DNA of 64,000 bases from assembly GCA_016706055.1 (NCBI GenBank), contig JADJKL010000004.1, positions 186,001 through 250,000 of the forward strand, read 5' to 3'. The position numbers and the translations under genes were made by a program. The stretch comes from Chitinophagaceae bacterium. Its GTDB lineage: Bacteria; Bacteroidota; Bacteroidia; Chitinophagales; Chitinophagaceae. Shown here piece after piece: positions 43,102-52,835 of this stretch; within the stretch, counting starts at the first letter, position 1; each line of letters opens with the position of its first letter. The notes beneath the pieces are model-generated. The model was not told where the DNA came from. It worked only from the letters and a program-made list of their open reading frames with translations, and did no database searches.

Positions 43102-45953
43102 ATGGCAGAAAAAAAACTTCCAAGATTATTAGCTGCGGCGAAAGAGTTCAACGTAGGACAGGATACCATTGTGGAATTCCTGATAGGGAAAGATTTTCCT
43201 AAAGACGAACTGAAGCCAACTTCAAAGCTTTCTGAGGAAATGTACACGGCTTTGCAACAAGAGTTTCAAGGAGATAAGGCCGCTAAAATGAAAAGCGACC
43301 AGGTCGATCTGCCAAAAGGTGGCGTTGCTGATGTAAAGAAGAAAAAAGAAGATGTAGAAATAACATTTAAAAAAGACGAAAAGCCAGCAGCTAAAGCTAA
43401 AAAAGTAGAAGAAGCAACACCAGTTGCCCCAGTTGAAGAAGAAACAAAACTTCCAAAAAAGGCTAAGAAAGAAGAAGAAGAAAAGAAAGAAGAGCAAGTT
43501 GTGAAAATTGATGCTCCTGAAGTAGAAGGACCAAAAGTTGTTACAAAAATTGATCTATCTACAATTGATTCTTCAACCAGGCCTAAGAAAGGAATAAAGG
43601 CTAAAAAGACCGAAGAATTAAAACCTGTTGAAGAAAAAAAATCAGCAAAACCAATTACTAAAAAGACGAAGAAAAAAGAAGAGGAGCCTGTTGCTAAAGT
43701 AGAAGAAGTTAAAGAAGAAACTCCAGAGGTGTCAACAGCAGACGATCAGCCTGCAGTCATAGAAAATATCGAGAGACAAAAATTATCAGGACCAAAAATT
43801 CTGGGAAAAATAGAGTTACCAGTTAATAATGATACTCGTCCGGTAAAGGAAGAAAAAAAGAAAAGGAAACGTATTCCAATTGAAAAAAAGGAAACGAAGA
43901 GAGAAATATTTATAAATAAAGATACAGGTGGTGGAAGAAGCGGTGGTGGTAATTTCAACCGTGGTAGAGGCGGAGCAGGCGCAGGTGCTGGCCGTGGTCG
44001 TGGCCCAGCAGTTGGCCGCAGAGAAGAAAAACTGATTGATGAAAAAGAAATTCAGGAAAAAATCAGGGAAACACAAGCCAAACTGGCTGGTGGTGGCGGT
44101 AAGGGCAAAGGCCTGAAAGCAAAAATCCGTAGAGAAAAAAGACAAGAGTTAGCCGATGCACAAGGCGAATTGGTTGATGATAATAAATTAAGAGTAACGG
44201 AGTTCATCAGCGTAAGCGAATTAGCCAACCTGATGGATGTAAGTTTTGCTGAAGTAATCAGCAAGTGTATGGGACTCGGTATCATGGTATCAATTAATCA
44301 GCGTTTGGATGCAGAAGTAATTGAGCTAGTAGCGAGTGAGTTTAATTTCGATGTGGAGTTTATCGATATGGAGAAGCAGATGGAAATGGAAGATGATGAA
44401 GACGATGAAGATGAAGAAGGTGAATTACAACCGAGGTCTCCGATTGTAACTATAATGGGCCACGTTGACCATGGTAAAACATCATTACTCGATTACATAC
44501 GTAGTGCAAATGTGGTAGCTGGCGAAGCCGGAGGTATTACGCAACACGTCGGTGCCTATCAGGTAGAACTGGCAAATGGAAAAGAAATTACTTTCCTTGA
44601 TACTCCCGGTCACGAAGCATTTACAGCCATGAGAGCTAGAGGTGCAAAAGTTACAGACATTGCAGTAATAGTAGTTGCAGCGGATGATGCAGTGATGCCA
44701 CAAACCCGTGAAGCAATCAGCCATGCACAAGCAGCTGGTGTTCCAATGATTTTTGCTATCAATAAAATTGATAAAGACGGAGCTAATTCACAGAAAATTT
44801 ATGAGCAGCTTTCCGGAATGAATATTTTGGTAGAAGAATGGGGCGGCAAATTCCAGAGTCAGGAAATAGCAGCAAAAGCGGTTTGAATATTGATAAATTA
44901 TTAGAAAAGATTTTGTTGGAAGCAGAATTACTTGAATTAAAAGCAAATCCAGACCGTGAAGCTACTGGAACTATTATTGAAGCTACGTTGGATAAAGGCC
45001 GTGGTTATGTTGCAACCTTACTGGTTGAAAACGGAACCCTTCGCCCCGGCGATCTAATTGTGAGTGGACAGTATTATGGCCGTGTAAAAGCATTATTCAA
45101 CGAGAGAAATAACAGAGAAGAAGAAGCTGGTCCATCGGCACCTGCAGTTGTATTAGGATTAAACGGTGCGCCGCAAGCTGGTGAGAAATTTAAAATATAT
45201 GAAGACGAGAGTGAAGCGAAGAGCATTGCCAATCGCCGGGCACAGATATTAAGAGAACAAGGTATTCGTACCAAGAAGCATATTACACTCGATGAGATTG
45301 GTCGTCGTCTTGCACTCGGAAGTTTCAAAGAATTGAAAGTGATTATTAAGGGTGATGTGGATGGATCAGTAGAAGCCTTGAGTGATTCATTGCAGAAATT
45401 ATCTACACCGGAAATTTTAGTTAGTGTAATTCATAAAGGAGTCGGACAAATTAATGAAAGTGATATCGTATTGGCAGAAGCATCGGATGCGATTGTAATT
45501 GCCTTTAACGTTCGTCCATCTATGCAGGCATTAAAAATGGCTGACACTGCGGGTATTGAGATTAAAATGTATTCGATCATCTACAACGCAATCGAAGAAG
45601 TGAAGAGTGCAATGGAAGGTATGCTTGAACCTAAAATGCAGGAGAAGATTATTGCTAACGTAGAGATAAGAGAAGTGTTCAAGTTTGATAAAGCTACAGT
45701 TGCAGGTTGCCAGGTTATATCCGGTAAGATAAAAAGAGATTCCAAAATCCGTCTTATCCGTGATGGTATTGTGGTTTATCCTACAGCAGAGGGTGTTAAA
45801 GCTGAATTGGCATCATTAAAGAGATATAAGGACGATGCCAAAGATGTTTCTACGGGAATGGAATGTGGATTGACAATTAAAAATTACACAGATATTAAAG
45901 TAGGAGATATAGTGGAGGCATATGAGGAGGAGGAAGTTAAGAGAACATTGTAA
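43102..45953 (+). CDS. infB: Translation initiation factor IF-2, frameshifted as sequenced
   Basis: Frame 1 (43102-44886) has the N-terminal domain, a long Lys/Glu-rich region, a Gly/Arg-rich stretch, IF2_N and the G domain (GHVDHGKTSLLDYI, DTPGHEAFTAMRARG, NKIDKDG). It ends abnormally after QEIAAKAV. The next frame carries SGLNIDKLLEKILLEAELLELK and domains II-IV to 45953. Adding one A to the A4 run at 44874-44877 restores the family sequence (QEIAAKSGLNID) and a 950-residue protein. IF-2 is essential, so the cell must make it whole; an error in the sequence is the simplest cause. A -1 slip on the A-AAA at the same place would also restore the frame and cannot be excluded by eye. Confidence 0.93.
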
Positions 45954-46036
45954 ACCCGTCGTTTCACTACCAATTTTTTGTTAAATACCTCTTCAACTAA
46001 TCATTAGTTATAAAGGGGAAAGTACTTTTGAAGCTT

Positions 46037-47410
46037 ATGCAATACGCAAAACGAATACTAATAGGCGGTCTAGCCTTACTGCTTTTTTCAGCACCTGTTT
46101 TAGCACAACCACAAAAAGTGGTTGCAGATAGAATTGCCGGCATTGTTGGCGATCAAATCATTCTGTTGTCAGATATCAAAAACTCTATAGCTGACATTGC
46201 CCGTCAGGGTGGTCAGGTGCCTCCGAATGCAGAGTGTTTAATAATGGAACAAGCATTAATATCAAAAGTCTTGATGATACAGGCAATGAAAGACTCATTA
46301 CCAGTAACAGATGAAGAAGTAGAGGCTGAACTCGATCAAAAGATCAGGTATTATATCAACCAATTAGGTAGTCAGGAAGCATTGGAAGAAATGGCTGGCA
46401 AAACTGTTTACCAGATTAAAGACGATGCAAGAGAATCCATAAAGGAGCAAAAGCTTGGTGGTGCTATGCAGCGAAAAATTGTTGATAATGTAAGAATGAC
46501 ACCTGTTGAAGTAAAGGCATTTTTTGACCGCATACCAACCGACAGTCTTCCTTTTTATGAATCTGAGCTGGAGATTTGTCAGGTTATAGTATATCCAAAA
46601 GCATCCAGAGATATTGAGCAATATGTATATGGTGAAATGCTGAATTATAAAAAACAACTTGAAGCTAAAACAACTACGTTTGATAAACTGGCGAAGCAAG
46701 TGTCTGAAGATCCGGGTAGTAAAGATCGAGGCGGTCAATACCAGATTAACCGCAACGAAAAAACATGGGATCCTATTTTCATGTCAACAGCATTCAGGTT
46801 AAAAGAAGGTGAAATCTCGGCACCGGTAAAATCAAAATTTGGATATCATATCATTCAGATGGTGCAGCGAAATGGTGATGATGCTGTTGTTCGCCATATA
46901 TTAAGAATACCTCCTGTAACTGAGGACGAGTTAAATACTGCAAAAACTAAATTAGATACAGTCCGTTCTAAAATAGTAGCTGGTACAATTGGATTTAATG
47001 AAGCAGCTTCAAAATATAGTGATGATGAAGCAGCAAAATTTGCCGGTCCTTGTATTACCGACAGAGATGGTTCTACTTACGTAACTATAGATCAATTAGA
47101 TAAAGAAATGGTAGGAATGCTTTCTAAAATGAAAGTTGGAGATATATCGCAGCCAACTTCTTTTGAAGCGGAGCAAGGAAAAAAAGGAGTAAGAATTGTT
47201 TACCTGAAGTCCAGATCTGAACCACACCGAATGAACCTGCAAGATGATTATAGTAAAATATCTCAATTTGCACTGGAAGAAAAGAAAGGTAAAACATTGG
47301 ATAAGTGGTTAAGTACTAAAATTCCAACCTATTATATTATGGTAGATGATAGTATGGTGGAAGAGTGTCCGCAGATTGCAAAGTATGCTACCGATAAAAA
47401 AACATTTTAA
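46037..47410 (+). CDS. Periplasmic peptidyl-prolyl isomerase, SurA/PpiC type
   Basis: 457 residues from the ATG at 46037 (an upstream TTG gives a poor start). Signal peptide ILIGGLALLLFSAPVLAQ. A SurA-like N-terminal chaperone domain (ADRIAGIVGDQIILLSDIKNSIADIARQ) is followed by two parvulin domains: the first in FDKLAKQVSEDPGSKDRGGQY... FGYHIIQMVQ, the second from VVRHILRIPPVTEDELN to about residue 400. SurA proteins guide outer-membrane proteins through the periplasm, here probably including the many SusC barrels. It lies 83 bp after infB and ends in a strong terminator. The gene name is withheld because Bacteroidota often carry several such paralogues. Confidence 0.88.
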   Translation: MQYAKRILIGGLALLLFSAPVLAQPQKVVADRIAGIVGDQIILLSDIKNSIADIARQGGQVPPNAECLIMEQALISKVLMIQAMKDSLPVTDEEVEAELDQKIRYYINQLGSQEALEEMAGKTVYQIKDDARESIKEQKLGGAMQRKIVDNVRMTPVEVKAFFDRIPTDSLPFYESELEICQVIVYPKASRDIEQYVYGEMLNYKKQLEAKTTTFDKLAKQVSEDPGSKDRGGQYQINRNEKTWDPIFMSTAFRLKEGEISAPVKSKFGYHIIQMVQRNGDDAVVRHILRIPPVTEDELNTAKTKLDTVRSKIVAGTIGFNEAASKYSDDEAAKFAGPCITDRDGSTYVTIDQLDKEMVGMLSKMKVGDISQPTSFEAEQGKKGVRIVYLKSRSEPHRMNLQDDYSKISQFALEEKKGKTLDKWLSTKIPTYYIMVDDSMVEECPQIAKYATDKKTF

Positions 47411-47433
47411 AAATACCAGATAAAAAAAGTTGT

Positions 47434-47469
47434 GCCGTTCCGCTTCAAAAGCAGAACGGCTTTTTTTTT
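47434..47469 (+). terminator. Intrinsic terminator after the SurA-like gene
   Basis: Stem GCCGTTC/GAACGGC extended by GC/GC past one mismatch, then nine T residues. Closes the rimP-to-isomerase run. Confidence 0.85.
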
Positions 47470-47523
47470 GAAACTAAAGCCCTTTCTCAACTGAAAAATC
47501 ATAACCATATTATCATTTGGGCT

Positions 47524-47531
47524 TACATTTG
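47524..47531 (+). promoter_or_regulatory. Putative -7 element for a near-leaderless mRNA
   Basis: TACATTTG fits TAnnTTTG and ends only 8 nt before the start codon at 47540, so the message would begin at or within a few bases of ATG. No clear -33 TTTG was found 19-21 nt upstream, which lowers confidence. Confidence 0.4.
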
Positions 47532-47539
47532 CCACCTAC

Positions 47540-49387
47540 ATGAGCGACGCAATTAAACATGAATGTGGCCTGGCATTCATCCGGCTAAGAAAAAACTTCT
47601 CCTATTATCAGCAGAAATATGGCACCGTACTGTGGGGGTTAAATAAGCTGTATCTGCTCATGGAAAAACAGCATAACCGGGGTCAGGATGGTGCTGGTGT
47701 GGCAGCAGTAAAATTAAATGTAGAACCCGGCTATCCCTTTATGAATCGTATTCGCAGTAATGCGACACAAGCAATATCCGATATCTTTCAAAGAATACGA
47801 AGTGAAATAACTGAACTCGAAGAGTACCATCCCAATATCAGAAACCATCCGGGATTGATGAAAGGACATGTAAATTATTTAGGAGAATTATTATTAGGCC
47901 ATCTGCGATATGGTACACAAGGAAAAAATAAAGTCGAGTACTGCCATCCATTTATTAACCGGGACACCATTCCTGCAAGAAACCTTGCATTAGCCGGAAA
48001 CTTTAATATTGTTAACTCTGACGAATTGTTTAGCCTCATTGGAAAAGAGCCGCATGATACTGTGCGGTTCAGCGATCTTGCTGCTATGATAGAGTTGATG
48101 CATACATTTTTATGTAAAGAAGATGAAGCAACTCCCGGTAAGATGGATATTAAAAATGTGTTGAAAAAAGCATTGCCTTTGTTTGATGGAGGATTTCATG
48201 TTGGTGGCGTTACCGGCAGCGGCATTGGTTTTGTTTTTAGAGATGCACATGGCATCCGCCCATCCTATTATTATATAAATGATGAAGTAGTAGTAGCCGC
48301 ATCAGAAAGAGCAGCTATTCGTACCACATTTAATGTTGGAGAAAATGAAGTAATGGAATTGATGCCGGGTCAGGCATTGATTGTAACCGAAACAGGCGAA
48401 ATAGAAATTGCACAAATATTGGAGCCTAAAGAAAGAAAGGCTTGCAGTTTTGAACGTATTTATTTTTCGAGAGGTAGTGATGAAAAGATTTACAAAGAAA
48501 GAAAAGCATTAGGTTATAATTTAAGCGAAAGAGTGTTGAATGCAATTGATCATGATCTAAAGAATACGATCTTCTCATTTATTCCCAATACAGCAGAAGT
48601 TGCTTTTTATGGTATGGTAAAGGGAATGGAAAAATACCTGAACAAGATAAAAACAGAAAGAATACTTAGCTGGGGAAAGGAATATGATGAAGAGAAGTTA
48701 AGCGAAATGATTAACCGCCGCATCCGGCAGGAAAAGATTGCCATTAAAGATGTGAAGATGCGGACTTTTATTACCGAAGATGCCGGCCGCAATGAAATGG
48801 TGCAGCATGTGTATGATATTACTTACGGAACGGTGAGGCCGGGAGAAGATACGTTAGTAGTGATTGATGACTCCATTGTAAGAGGAACAACGTTGAAAGA
48901 AAGTATTATCCGCATGCTGGGAAGATTACAACCTAAACGTATCATTGTTGTTTCTTCTTCACCACAGATCCGTTACCCTGATTGTTATGGAATAGACATG
49001 AGTAAGATGGGCGACTTTATTGCTTTTAATGCAGTGGTTCAATTGTTGAAAGAGCAAGGCAAAGAAAGCTATATGCAAGAGTTGTTGGAGAAGTGTAAGG
49101 AACTGCAACAGAATAGTAAATTACAAACTGAAAATGTAGTTAAGCAGTTGTATAAACAATTTACTACCGAAGAAATATCTGCAAAGATTGCACAACTAAT
49201 AACTCCGCCGGAACTGGACATTCCCGTAGATGTAATTTTTCAGAGCATAGAAGACTTGCATAAGTCTTGTCCAAACAATAAAGGCGACTGGTACTTTACC
49301 GGCGACTATCCCACCCCCGGCGGCAATAAAGTCGTTAACATGGCTTTTATTAATTATATGGAAGGGAAGAATGTGAGAGGGTATTGA
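47540..49387 (+). CDS. Amidophosphoribosyltransferase-like protein (PurF family, long form)
   Basis: 615 residues. After a short leader (MSDAIKHE) the Ntn glutaminase domain begins with Cys9 in ECGLAF, then QHNRGQDGAGVAA, LGHLRYGTQG and the AGNFNIVNSDEL region. The phosphoribosyltransferase domain carries the PRPP loop VVIDDSIVRGTTLKESI. PurF makes phosphoribosylamine from PRPP and glutamine, the first purine step. This protein is about 100 residues longer than ordinary PurF, with an extension past the PRPP loop (VVKQLYKQFTTEEISAKIAQL onward), and Bacteroidota often carry it beside a standard PurF. So it may be a paralogue with a related ammonia-transfer role. The symbol is left empty for that reason. 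Confidence 0.82.
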   Translation: MSDAIKHECGLAFIRLRKNFSYYQQKYGTVLWGLNKLYLLMEKQHNRGQDGAGVAAVKLNVEPGYPFMNRIRSNATQAISDIFQRIRSEITELEEYHPNIRNHPGLMKGHVNYLGELLLGHLRYGTQGKNKVEYCHPFINRDTIPARNLALAGNFNIVNSDELFSLIGKEPHDTVRFSDLAAMIELMHTFLCKEDEATPGKMDIKNVLKKALPLFDGGFHVGGVTGSGIGFVFRDAHGIRPSYYYINDEVVVAASERAAIRTTFNVGENEVMELMPGQALIVTETGEIEIAQILEPKERKACSFERIYFSRGSDEKIYKERKALGYNLSERVLNAIDHDLKNTIFSFIPNTAEVAFYGMVKGMEKYLNKIKTERILSWGKEYDEEKLSEMINRRIRQEKIAIKDVKMRTFITEDAGRNEMVQHVYDITYGTVRPGEDTLVVIDDSIVRGTTLKESIIRMLGRLQPKRIIVVSSSPQIRYPDCYGIDMSKMGDFIAFNAVVQLLKEQGKESYMQELLEKCKELQQNSKLQTENVVKQLYKQFTTEEISAKIAQLITPPELDIPVDVIFQSIEDLHKSCPNNKGDWYFTGDYPTPGGNKVVNMAFINYMEGKNVRGY

Positions 49388-49421
49388 TTGAATTGCATTT
49401 CATTATTCTAAATTATTCTCA

Positions 49422-49850
49422 ATGAAAACATTAATTCTCAGTTCGTCATGCAAAAAGTGATTGGGGCAATCCTTCGCTCAGCGATTTTGACAGGCCATTA
49501 AACGAAAGAGGAAAAAGAGATGCTCCCGTAATGGCAAAACGTTTGCTGGATAAAAAAATCAAGATTGATCAGATAATTGCAAGCCCTGCTAAAAGAGCAG
49601 CGAGAACAGCTAAATATTTTGCAGAGGCATTTGATTACAAAAAAGATAAAATAGATTTTAAAGAAAAACTTTATCTCGCCGAACCTGCTGCATTTTATGC
49701 TGCAATAGAAAAAGTGGATGATAAGCATGAATCCATTGCTGTCTTCTCTCCGGTGTATTTGCGGTAAAAGCAGATTGTAAAAAATGGGAAGATTTTAAAG
49801 AAGCAAAAAAGGAATTCCTGTTTTTTGATTACCCAAAAGCAATTCAATAG
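49422..49850 (+). pseudogene. SixA-like histidine phosphatase remnant
   Basis: From the ATG at 49422 the frame is broken after MKTLIL. In the next frame it continues as VRHAKSDWGNPSLSDFDRPL, ERGKRDAPVMAKRL and SPAKRAARTAKYFAEAF, a clear SixA/phosphoglycerate-mutase-fold phosphatase with its catalytic RHA. At about 49750 (AVFS) the sequence jumps to GVFAVKADCKKWEDF and ends at 49850. The piece between, which should hold the second catalytic His (HNPG motif), roughly 20-25 codons, is absent. So there is one indel at about 49440 plus an internal deletion. Even if the indel is an error, the missing HNPG segment makes the product inactive, unless the deletion too is an assembly fault. Confidence 0.75.
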
Positions 49851-49853
49851 CTT

Positions 49854-50975
49854 TTAATCTTTCGTAATGGACTTAAGGAAGTTTGTAATTCTGTTTTTCA
49901 ACAAATCGTCAGATTGTAAAGCAGAAAGCGAATAATTAAATTCTTTGGCAGTTTTTAAAGCATTCTCCAGCGAAAAATCGGTTTGTTGGTAGCAAACAGC
50001 AAATTGTTTCTTCGTTAAATAATCTGCAAGATATTCCTGTTCCGTTTGTCCCGGGGTAGGAATAAGAATACTTTTCTTTTGCAATGATGCAATATCCATA
50101 ACAGAGCTATAACCACTTCTGCAAATTACATATTCAGCTTCTTGCATGGCGGTATTTAATGCTGCTGCCGGAAGATGATTAAAAACTTTAATCATATCAG
50201 TATAGGGAATATGAGAAGGAGAAAGTGGCAACCCTCTTACAATTGTTGCAGTTCCGCTAAAATGACTGATCTGTTTAATTATTTTTTCTTCCAGAATACT
50301 CCTTTGTGGCTCCGGGCCTGAGAGTATCACTAATAAATTATTTTTCTTTTCAATAATAGTTGGGCTGCTTTCAAACCTAGATAATATCCCAATGTAATAA
50401 AGAGGAACCGATGGTTTTAATTCCGGATGTGAAAGTTCGCCAGCTAAATTATTTTCATTTTCCAGATCAGGAACCCAACATTCAGTGAATCTATTGATGT
50501 ATCTATAATTTCTTCGTTGTACAATTTTTTCTGTCCACCTGCCAAATGGACTTTTTATTCTTAATTGATGTGTGATAAAAATGCAAGGAATGGTTGAATG
50601 GAAAAGGCCATAGCGGTTATCACTTATTACTGCATCAAAATTATATTCTGTAACTGTTTTTTTTAACCACTTATGCTCAAACCTGATTGCCATGTTTAAT
50701 TTGGGGCTTTGCTGCACCATTTTCCAGAAAAGCCCTTTTTTTGTTTTGGCATATTTTATTCTATAACCGGGAAGCTTCAGAATAGGTAAATCTGGAAATT
50801 CAGTTTTAAGTAACTCTACCTGGGCTCCTTCACCTGCCAGCCATACATCGCAATCCTGTGCCAACAGCTCTTTTATAATCGGAATACATCTTGTCGCATG
50901 ACCAAGTCCCCAGTCAAGCGGGGCTACTAAAATGCGGAGTTTTCCGGGTAATTTATCTTTTACAGGTTGATTCAT
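49854..50975 (-). CDS. Glycosyltransferase of the MurG-like (GT-B) superfamily
   Basis: 373 residues, cytoplasmic or membrane-associated. The N-terminal GT-B domain starts with LRILVAPLDWGLGHATRCIPIIKELLA, with the Gly-rich loop G-LGHATR at about 24-29 seen in MurG and related transferases. The C-terminal domain has LLVILSGPEPQRSILEEKI, then the nucleotide-sugar region AEYVICRSGYSSVMDIASLQKKSILIPTPGQTEQEYLA, close to the MurG/UGT signature. It likely transfers a sugar from UDP-sugar to a lipid or cell-surface acceptor. Its stop is 3 bp from the end of the convergent SixA remnant. Acceptor unknown. Confidence 0.8.
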   Translation of the reverse strand: MNQPVKDKLPGKLRILVAPLDWGLGHATRCIPIIKELLAQDCDVWLAGEGAQVELLKTEFPDLPILKLPGYRIKYAKTKKGLFWKMVQQSPKLNMAIRFEHKWLKKTVTEYNFDAVISDNRYGLFHSTIPCIFITHQLRIKSPFGRWTEKIVQRRNYRYINRFTECWVPDLENENNLAGELSHPELKPSVPLYYIGILSRFESSPTIIEKKNNLLVILSGPEPQRSILEEKIIKQISHFSGTATIVRGLPLSPSHIPYTDMIKVFNHLPAAALNTAMQEAEYVICRSGYSSVMDIASLQKKSILIPTPGQTEQEYLADYLTKKQFAVCYQQTDFSLENALKTAKEFNYSLSALQSDDLLKNRITNFLKSITKD

Positions 50976-51051
50976 GTTATTTTTTGCCTTATTTAGACAG
51001 TTAGCATACTAATTTGTTTGTAAAATAGTTTTAATTTAGAACTTCCAAATT

Positions 51052-51177
51052 ATGAAGACATTAAGTAAAATAGCAATTGCGCTGTTATTAATTGTATTTC
51101 TGGCAGCTTGCAATAAAAATTATTATTCTGGCGCAGGCAAAGGTGGGAAAAATTGTGGTTGCCCCAGCGTTCGGTAA
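51052..51177 (+). CDS. Small lipoprotein (41 residues)
   Basis: A very short gene with a complete lipoprotein signal: MKTLSKIAIALLLIVFLAAC, Cys20 being the lipidated residue. The mature peptide is only 22 residues (NKNYYSGAGKGGKNCGCPSV and a final Arg), with a GKGGKNCGCP patch holding two cysteines. It is AUG-started and lies between divergent genes. Short glycine-rich lipoproteins of this kind are, as I recall, found across Chitinophagaceae and are commonly missed in annotation. Function unknown; the two Cys could bind metal or form a disulfide. Confidence 0.65.
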   Translation: MKTLSKIAIALLLIVFLAACNKNYYSGAGKGGKNCGCPSVR

Positions 51178-51201
51178 TAGACGTATTTAATTTTTATCGG
51201 T

Positions 51202-51444
51202 ATGAATTTACATAATAAGAATCTGCTGATTCTTTTTAATACCGGGTGGCTGGATGACAAAGCCATTGAATATAAGGCAGAATGTGTTTGTGTTATTTTA
51301 CAAGCAATAGAAACTCCCCAACAATTTTGCACAGCCTTTGAGTTAGTAAATCGAAATACTATTACCAGTAAGCCTAAAATTATTTTGAGGGAATCGAAAC
51401 ATTTAAGGCTACGACCGTTCAGATTTCTAATAAATAAGAACTAA
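51202..51444 (+). CDS. Hypothetical short protein, weak support
   Basis: An 80-codon frame beginning MNLHNKNLLILFNTGW, 24 bp after the small lipoprotein gene. It has no family I recognise, no signal peptide and an unusual basic tail (ESKHLRLRPFRFLINKN). It is the only frame of this length in a 350-bp stretch otherwise holding repeat-like sequence. Codon use looks acceptable but not convincing. Could be chance or a gene remnant. Confidence 0.25.
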   Translation: MNLHNKNLLILFNTGWLDDKAIEYKAECVCVILQAIETPQQFCTAFELVNRNTITSKPKIILRESKHLRLRPFRFLINKN

Positions 51445-51462
51445 TTTAAAAAGTCGTCAATT

Positions 51463-51525
51463 CGTCATTACGAGGGAGATACAGCCAGTCCCGATTTTTT
51501 CGGGAACCGAAGTAATCTATTACAA
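51463..51525. repeat. Dispersed-repeat-like stretch with hairpin
   Basis: A stretch beginning CGTCATTACGAGGGAGATA and ending in AAGTAATCTATTACA resembles the CGTCATTGCGAGG...GAAGCAATCTC repeat seen between genes in many bacterial genomes. Inside it is a 6-bp hairpin TCCCGA/TCGGGA (51489-51505). No gene is present. Match is from memory, not searched. Confidence 0.4.
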
Positions 51526-51530
51526 CAAGT

Positions 51531-52787
51531 TTAAGATAGCTTCATCAAAGCCTCTCTCAACTTTCCAATCATCTCACCTATCTCTTCTTTTTTACAAGTG
51601 CCAACACTTAATCTGTACCAAGCTGATGTTTTGGCTGCACCAAAAGCATAGAAAGGAACAATCGCTAATCCGGCATTGTCTAGCAAGTAAGAAGTTACTT
51701 CACTTTGATTGGTTAATGTTTTACCATCAGCAGTTTTTTTACCAACCAAATCAATTTTGATGGTAAGATATAATGCTGCTTCGGGGGTAATTGCATCAAC
51801 TGATAAGCCTTCATTTTTTAATTGTGTAAAGCCATCATAAATACCACGAAGTCTTATCTCTAACTCTTTTTTAAAGTTGGCGTTGAATTTTTTTATCGCT
51901 TCTCTTTTACCCAAAAATTTTGCTACAGCTTTTTGCTCTGCCATTGGTGCCCATGCACCCACATGTGTTAATATCATCCGCATTTTAGCAATAACAGTTG
52001 CAGGTCCCATGGCCCAGCCAACTCTTACACCAGTAGCTGCAAACGATTTACTGATAGCATCAATAAAGATGGTGTAATCTCTCATAGCCGGACGCAATGT
52101 AACAGGATTATAATGTTTAATAGCACCGTAGGTTAATTGCCAATACATCTGATCGTACAATACATACAATTTTTTTTGGCCTTCTCCTCTTCTTGCATTT
52201 TCTTCTATCACCAAATCACAAATAGCTTCTAATGTTTCTTTTTTAAATGTAGTGCCTGTTGGATTTTGCGGTGAGCAAAGAGAAATAAATGTTGCTTCTT
52301 GTATAAACGGACGCATATCATCAGCCGAAGGCATAAAGTTATTTTCTGCTGTGGCTTCGATAACAATATGTTCGCCTTCTACAAAATGAGTGTAGTGATT
52401 ATTATTCCAGGAAGGAACGGCGTAAATTATTTTATCACCCTTATCACAAATAGCTATGTACAATGCATAGATAAGCGGACGACCACCGGAAGCTACCAAT
52501 ATTTCACTTATTCCATAATCCAGACCGCCTTCATCTTTCATAAAAGAATGAATGGCTTCTCTTAAATCAAGATTACCTTCTGCTGCCGGATAATTGGTAA
52601 AATGATTTCTGTACGCCTCTACAATATCATCTTCCAGTTCTTTAGGAATAGGAAAAATAGCAGGATCAAAATCACCAACGGTGAAATTATAAATGCGTTC
52701 GCCCTGGCGGATTTTTTCTCTTATCTCTCCACCGAGTTTTACTATTTCTGAACCTATTAATGTTTCTGCTAAATGCGACAATTTCAT
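51531..52787 (-). CDS. PLP-dependent class I/II aminotransferase
   Basis: 418 residues, cytoplasmic. Fold type I aminotransferase: YPAAEGNLDLREAI near the start, PLP-site Tyr/Asp regions in SLCSPQNPTGTTFKKETL and YVLYDQMYWQLTYG, the Schiff-base Lys in FIDAISKSFAATGVRVGWAMGP, and the C-terminal Arg motif in AWYRLSVGTCKKEEI. The layout resembles aspartate or aromatic aminotransferases of the I-gamma group. It transfers an amino group between an amino acid and 2-oxoglutarate or a similar acid. The start at 52787 is preceded 18 nt upstream by TACATTTG (52812-52805, minus strand), a good -7 element, with no clear -33 partner. Donor specificity is not predictable. Confidence 0.88.
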   Translation of the reverse strand: MKLSHLAETLIGSEIVKLGGEIREKIRQGERIYNFTVGDFDPAIFPIPKELEDDIVEAYRNHFTNYPAAEGNLDLREAIHSFMKDEGGLDYGISEILVASGGRPLIYALYIAICDKGDKIIYAVPSWNNNHYTHFVEGEHIVIEATAENNFMPSADDMRPFIQEATFISLCSPQNPTGTTFKKETLEAICDLVIEENARRGEGQKKLYVLYDQMYWQLTYGAIKHYNPVTLRPAMRDYTIFIDAISKSFAATGVRVGWAMGPATVIAKMRMILTHVGAWAPMAEQKAVAKFLGKREAIKKFNANFKKELEIRLRGIYDGFTQLKNEGLSVDAITPEAALYLTIKIDLVGKKTADGKTLTNQSEVTSYLLDNAGLAIVPFYAFGAAKTSAWYRLSVGTCKKEEIGEMIGKLREALMKLS

Positions 52788-52835
52788 AACCCTTCGTTTT
52801 GCGACAAATGTAACGGAATTGGCGGAGATGGATTG

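Noticed and set aside
43222..44285. Several long minus-strand frames over infB rich in Phe/Pro
   Set aside because: They mirror the Lys/Glu-rich low-complexity part of IF-2 on the other strand and have no start context or family motif.
46023..46030. TACTTTTG as promoter of the SurA-like gene
   Set aside because: It fits the -7 pattern but no -33 element lies 19-21 nt upstream and it sits 6 nt before ATG; chance match cannot be excluded, and the gene may be read through from infB.
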